NCBI GenBank assembly: GCA_009923685.1
Contig: RFTA01000023.1
Coordinates: 1 to 7,749, forward strand
Origin: Actinomycetota bacterium
GTDB lineage: Bacteria; Actinomycetota; Acidimicrobiia; Acidimicrobiales; Ilumatobacteraceae
Direction of reading: 5' to 3'
Length of the DNA stretch: 7,749 nucleotides
Below are positions 5,667 through 7,749 of this stretch, piece by piece. Each line of letters starts with the position of its first letter. The first letter of the stretch is position 1. Under the pieces are notes generated by a model. It saw only the letters and a list, made by a program, of their open reading frames with translations, made no database searches and was not told where the DNA came from. The translations under genes were made by a program, and so were the position numbers.

Positions 5667-7749
5667 TTAGTTTAGTGGCGAAGCCAGTGTGACCTGAGCA
5701 GAAACCTTGGCAGGTTCGGCAGTCAAATCTGACTCGATGAATTCAATTTCTTGCAACGAACCAGCGTTGCGCAAGTCGTGCAAGTTTGCCCGAAGTATCT
5801 TCGCCATTTTTGTATCGGCGGTGACAACCAGTTTTGCCACCTCGGCTCGCTGCGAAACTTTTGCCTCAGTTTTTGTGCGTCGCACGGCACCAAGCACCGA
5901 GCAAATTGCATCAAGACCCTCAATCGCATCTGGTGAAGCGTCAAAACCCTCGAGCGTCTCGGCAGTCGTTGGCCAGGTTGCGCAATGAATCGAACCCGAT
6001 TGCCACCACGACCAAACTTCTTCAGTTGCAAACGGCAACATCGGGGCGAACAAACGTTGCACGATGCTCAATGCACGATTTAACGAAACCCGCGCCGAAG
6101 AAGAATCTTGATTTTCGCCGTAGGCGCGAGTCTTGACGAGTTCGACATAGTCGTCGCAGAACCACCAGAAAAACGATTCAGTGCGTTCAAGTGCTCGTGC
6201 ATAATCAAATTGTTCGAGCGCAGTAGTCGACTCATCTACGACCTCTGCGAGCCTCACGAGCATTGCTTGATCAACTAAATCTTTTGGCTTGGCGACCGCG
6301 CTGCCGCTCGCTGCACCAGTGCCCGTGCCCGCGCTCGCCGTGCCGACCATTTCATTTGAACCAGCACCTAGTACGAACTTTGACAGATTCAAAAGTTTTG
6401 TCGCAAGTTTGCGCCCAACTTTCATTTGATCTTCGCTGAATGCCGTGTCGACACCTGGTCGCGCGCATGCCGCCCAATATCGCACCGCATCGCTGCCATA
6501 TTGATCGAACAAATCTGATGGCGTTACTACGTTGCCTTTTGACTTCGACATTTTTTTGCGGTCAGGGTCGAGAATCCAACCCGAAAGACAAGCGTTCTTC
6601 CACGGCGCCAAGTTGTGTTCAAAGTTCGAGCGCACCATCGTCGAAAACAACCATGTGCGAATGATGTCGTGACCCTGCGGTCGAACATCCATCGGAAATA
6701 TTCTTTCGAACAAATCACTGTCATCAACCCAATGACCAGCAAGTTGCGGGGTGAGTGACGAAGTCGCCCAAGTATCCATGATGTCGGGGTCACCAGTGAA
6801 ACCGTCAGCCACACCGCGTTGATCAGCACTGAAGCCTTGTGGCACGTCGGTGCTCGGATCAACGGGCAATTGATCGACAGTCGGCACGAGCGGGTTGTCA
6901 TAAATAATGTCGCCATTTGCATCGAGCCGATACCACAGCGGTATCGGCACACCGAAATATCGCTGGCGGCTGACGAGCCAGTCGCCGTTCAAACCGCCGA
7001 CCCAGTTCGCATAACGATGCTGCATGAAGTCGGGGTGCCAAGTCAGTTCGTCGCCACGAGTCAACAACTTGTCGCGCAACTTTTCGTCACGCCCACCATT
7101 ACGGATATACCACTGTCGACTTGTGACAATCTCGAGCGGACGGTCGCCTTTTTCATAAAACTTGACAGGGTGCGTTATCGCGCGCGGCTCTTCTGTGAGT
7201 TCACCGGTTTCGCGCAACATTTCGACAGTCAAAGTTTGCGCTTGTTTCACAGTCTTGCCCGCGAGCCGCGCATACTGCGTTTGTGCTTGTGGCGACATAA
7301 TTTCTGGCGCCTGCATAACAAAGCGACCGTCGCGACCGATCGTCGGGCGTGTTGCAAGATTCAATTCACGCCACCAGATCACATCGGTGAGATCGCCGAA
7401 CGTGCAGACCATTGCGATACCCGAACCCTTGTCGGGTTGCGCGAGTGGGTGTGGGTGAACCGGCACGGCAACACCGAATATTGGTGTGATCGCATTTTTG
7501 CCAAAAAGATGTTTATAACGAGCATCGTCGGGGTGGGCAACAAGACCGACGCACGCGGCGATTAATTCTGGGCGAGTGCTTTCGACGATTATCGCATTGC
7601 TCTCGTCGGTGGCCTCGCGAAATTTAAGTTTGTGAAACGCGCCGGGTCGCTCGCGATCTTCGAGTTCGGCCTGTGCAACTGCCGTGCCAAAGTCGACATC
7701 CCAAAGTGTCGGCGCTTCTTGCGTGTATGCCTCGCCGCGTTCGAGATTT
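5667..7749 (-). CDS. valS: Valyl-tRNA synthetase, C-terminal 693 residues (5' end outside window)
   Basis: ValRS charges tRNA-Val with valine and removes mischarged threonine. The frame is open from the window edge (first full codon at 7748), so a GTG at 7466 is an internal Val codon, not a start. In fragment numbering, the CP1 editing domain holds VESTRPELIAACVGLVAHPD (55-74) and PDKGSGIAMVCTFGD (105-119). The catalytic core resumes with DWLVSRQRYFGVPIP (256-270), DIMDTWATSSLTPQ (322-335) and QGHDIIRTWLF (358-368). The class I signature KMSKS is at 399-403 (6554-6540), followed by the helical anticodon-binding domain with FDYARALERTESFFWWFCDDYVEL kept at 514-537. The first catalytic motif (HIGH) is off the window. 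An Ala/Gly/Ser/Thr-rich linker lies at 463-489. The protein ends in LASPLN without the long charged coiled-coil arm of E. coli-type ValRS, as in archaeal-like and some actinobacterial enzymes. The LCP gene follows after 7 bases. Confidence 0.97.
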   Translation of the reverse strand, partial: NLERGEAYTQEAPTLWDVDFGTAVAQAELEDRERPGAFHKLKFREATDESNAIIVESTRPELIAACVGLVAHPDDARYKHLFGKNAITPIFGVAVPVHPHPLAQPDKGSGIAMVCTFGDLTDVIWWRELNLATRPTIGRDGRFVMQAPEIMSPQAQTQYARLAGKTVKQAQTLTVEMLRETGELTEEPRAITHPVKFYEKGDRPLEIVTSRQWYIRNGGRDEKLRDKLLTRGDELTWHPDFMQHRYANWVGGLNGDWLVSRQRYFGVPIPLWYRLDANGDIIYDNPLVPTVDQLPVDPSTDVPQGFSADQRGVADGFTGDPDIMDTWATSSLTPQLAGHWVDDSDLFERIFPMDVRPQGHDIIRTWLFSTMVRSNFEHNLAPWKNACLSGWILDPDRKKMSKSKGNVVTPSDLFDQYGSDAVRYWAACARPGVDTAFSEDQMKVGRKLATKLLNLSKFVLGAGSNEMVGTASAGTGTGAASGSAVAKPKDLVDQAMLVRLAEVVDESTTALEQFDYARALERTESFFWWFCDDYVELVKTRAYGENQDSSSARVSLNRALSIVQRLFAPMLPFATEEVWSWWQSGSIHCATWPTTAETLEGFDASPDAIEGLDAICSVLGAVRRTKTEAKVSQRAEVAKLVVTADTKMAKILRANLHDLRNAGSLQEIEFIESDLTAEPAKVSAQVTLASPLN
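6282..6362 (-). other. Low-complexity Ala/Gly/Ser/Thr-rich linker within valS
   Basis: These 27 codons encode a stretch built mainly of G, S, A, T and V (core TASAGTGTGAASGSAVA) between the KFVLG helix that follows the catalytic domain and the DLVDQAMLVRLAEVV helix of the anticodon-binding domain. It is in frame with coding sequence on both sides, so it is a tolerated surface insertion rather than damage. Confidence 0.7.

Noticed and set aside
7464..7466. GTG at 7466 as the start of valS
   Set aside because: The frame stays open upstream to the window edge and carries conserved editing-domain sequence (STRPEL, AHPDD), so this codon is internal.
6819..7565. Plus-strand open frame of 248 codons opposite valS
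   Set aside because: It lies wholly antisense to well-conserved valS sequence, has no recognisable motif, and low-complexity Arg/His/Thr-rich content typical of a shadow frame.

Overview
The window is a stretch of bacterial chromosome in which all seven genes lie on the minus strand, so transcription runs from high to low coordinates. The likely source is an actinobacterium, perhaps an Acidimicrobiia/Ilumatobacter-type aquatic lineage. This rests on the style of the valyl-tRNA synthetase and the LCP protein (long Tyr/Trp-rich loop before the DLGRI motif), an alanine-racemase-like protein of a kind I know from actinobacteria, frequent GTG starts and moderate GC. The phylum is a fair inference; the finer placement is a guess.

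Layout in transcription order: (1) valS, 3' part only (7749-5667), reading in from outside the window; (2) an LCP (LytR-CpsA-Psr) cell-wall glycopolymer ligase (5659-4436); (3) plsY, acyl-phosphate:glycerol-3-phosphate acyltransferase (4347-3754), behind the only sizeable gap, with a strong ribosome binding site; (4) a polytopic GT-C-type glycosyltransferase-like protein (3744-2545) with clearly lower GC than its neighbours; (5) a DedA/VTT membrane protein (2540-1923); (6) a broken alanine-racemase-like gene (1890-1137), split between two frames and apparently lacking the middle of its barrel; (7) a HGSNAT/DUF418-type multi-pass membrane protein, probably an acyltransferase (1134-1), cut by the window edge near its C-terminus. 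Except for 4348-4435, gaps are 2-32 bases, so this looks like one operon or two joined ones.

Apart from valS, the genes share an envelope theme. PlsY makes lysophosphatidate for membrane lipids. LCP enzymes move glycopolymers from polyprenyl-pyrophosphate carriers to the wall. GT-C enzymes use polyprenyl-phosphate sugars. Some DedA proteins are known to flip or recycle undecaprenyl phosphate, and the last gene may acylate an exported glycan. A lipid-carrier-dependent surface glycan pathway is a reasonable but unproven reading.

The most interesting points are the 11-bp direct repeat that brackets the low-GC glycosyltransferase gene and includes the start codons of both it and dedA (a possible insertion scar), and the racemase-like gene that carries both a frame break and a missing internal segment. 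I found no RNA genes, CRISPR arrays, insertion sequences or convincing terminators, and no gene-free stretch longer than 88 bases. I saw no clearly undescribed system.
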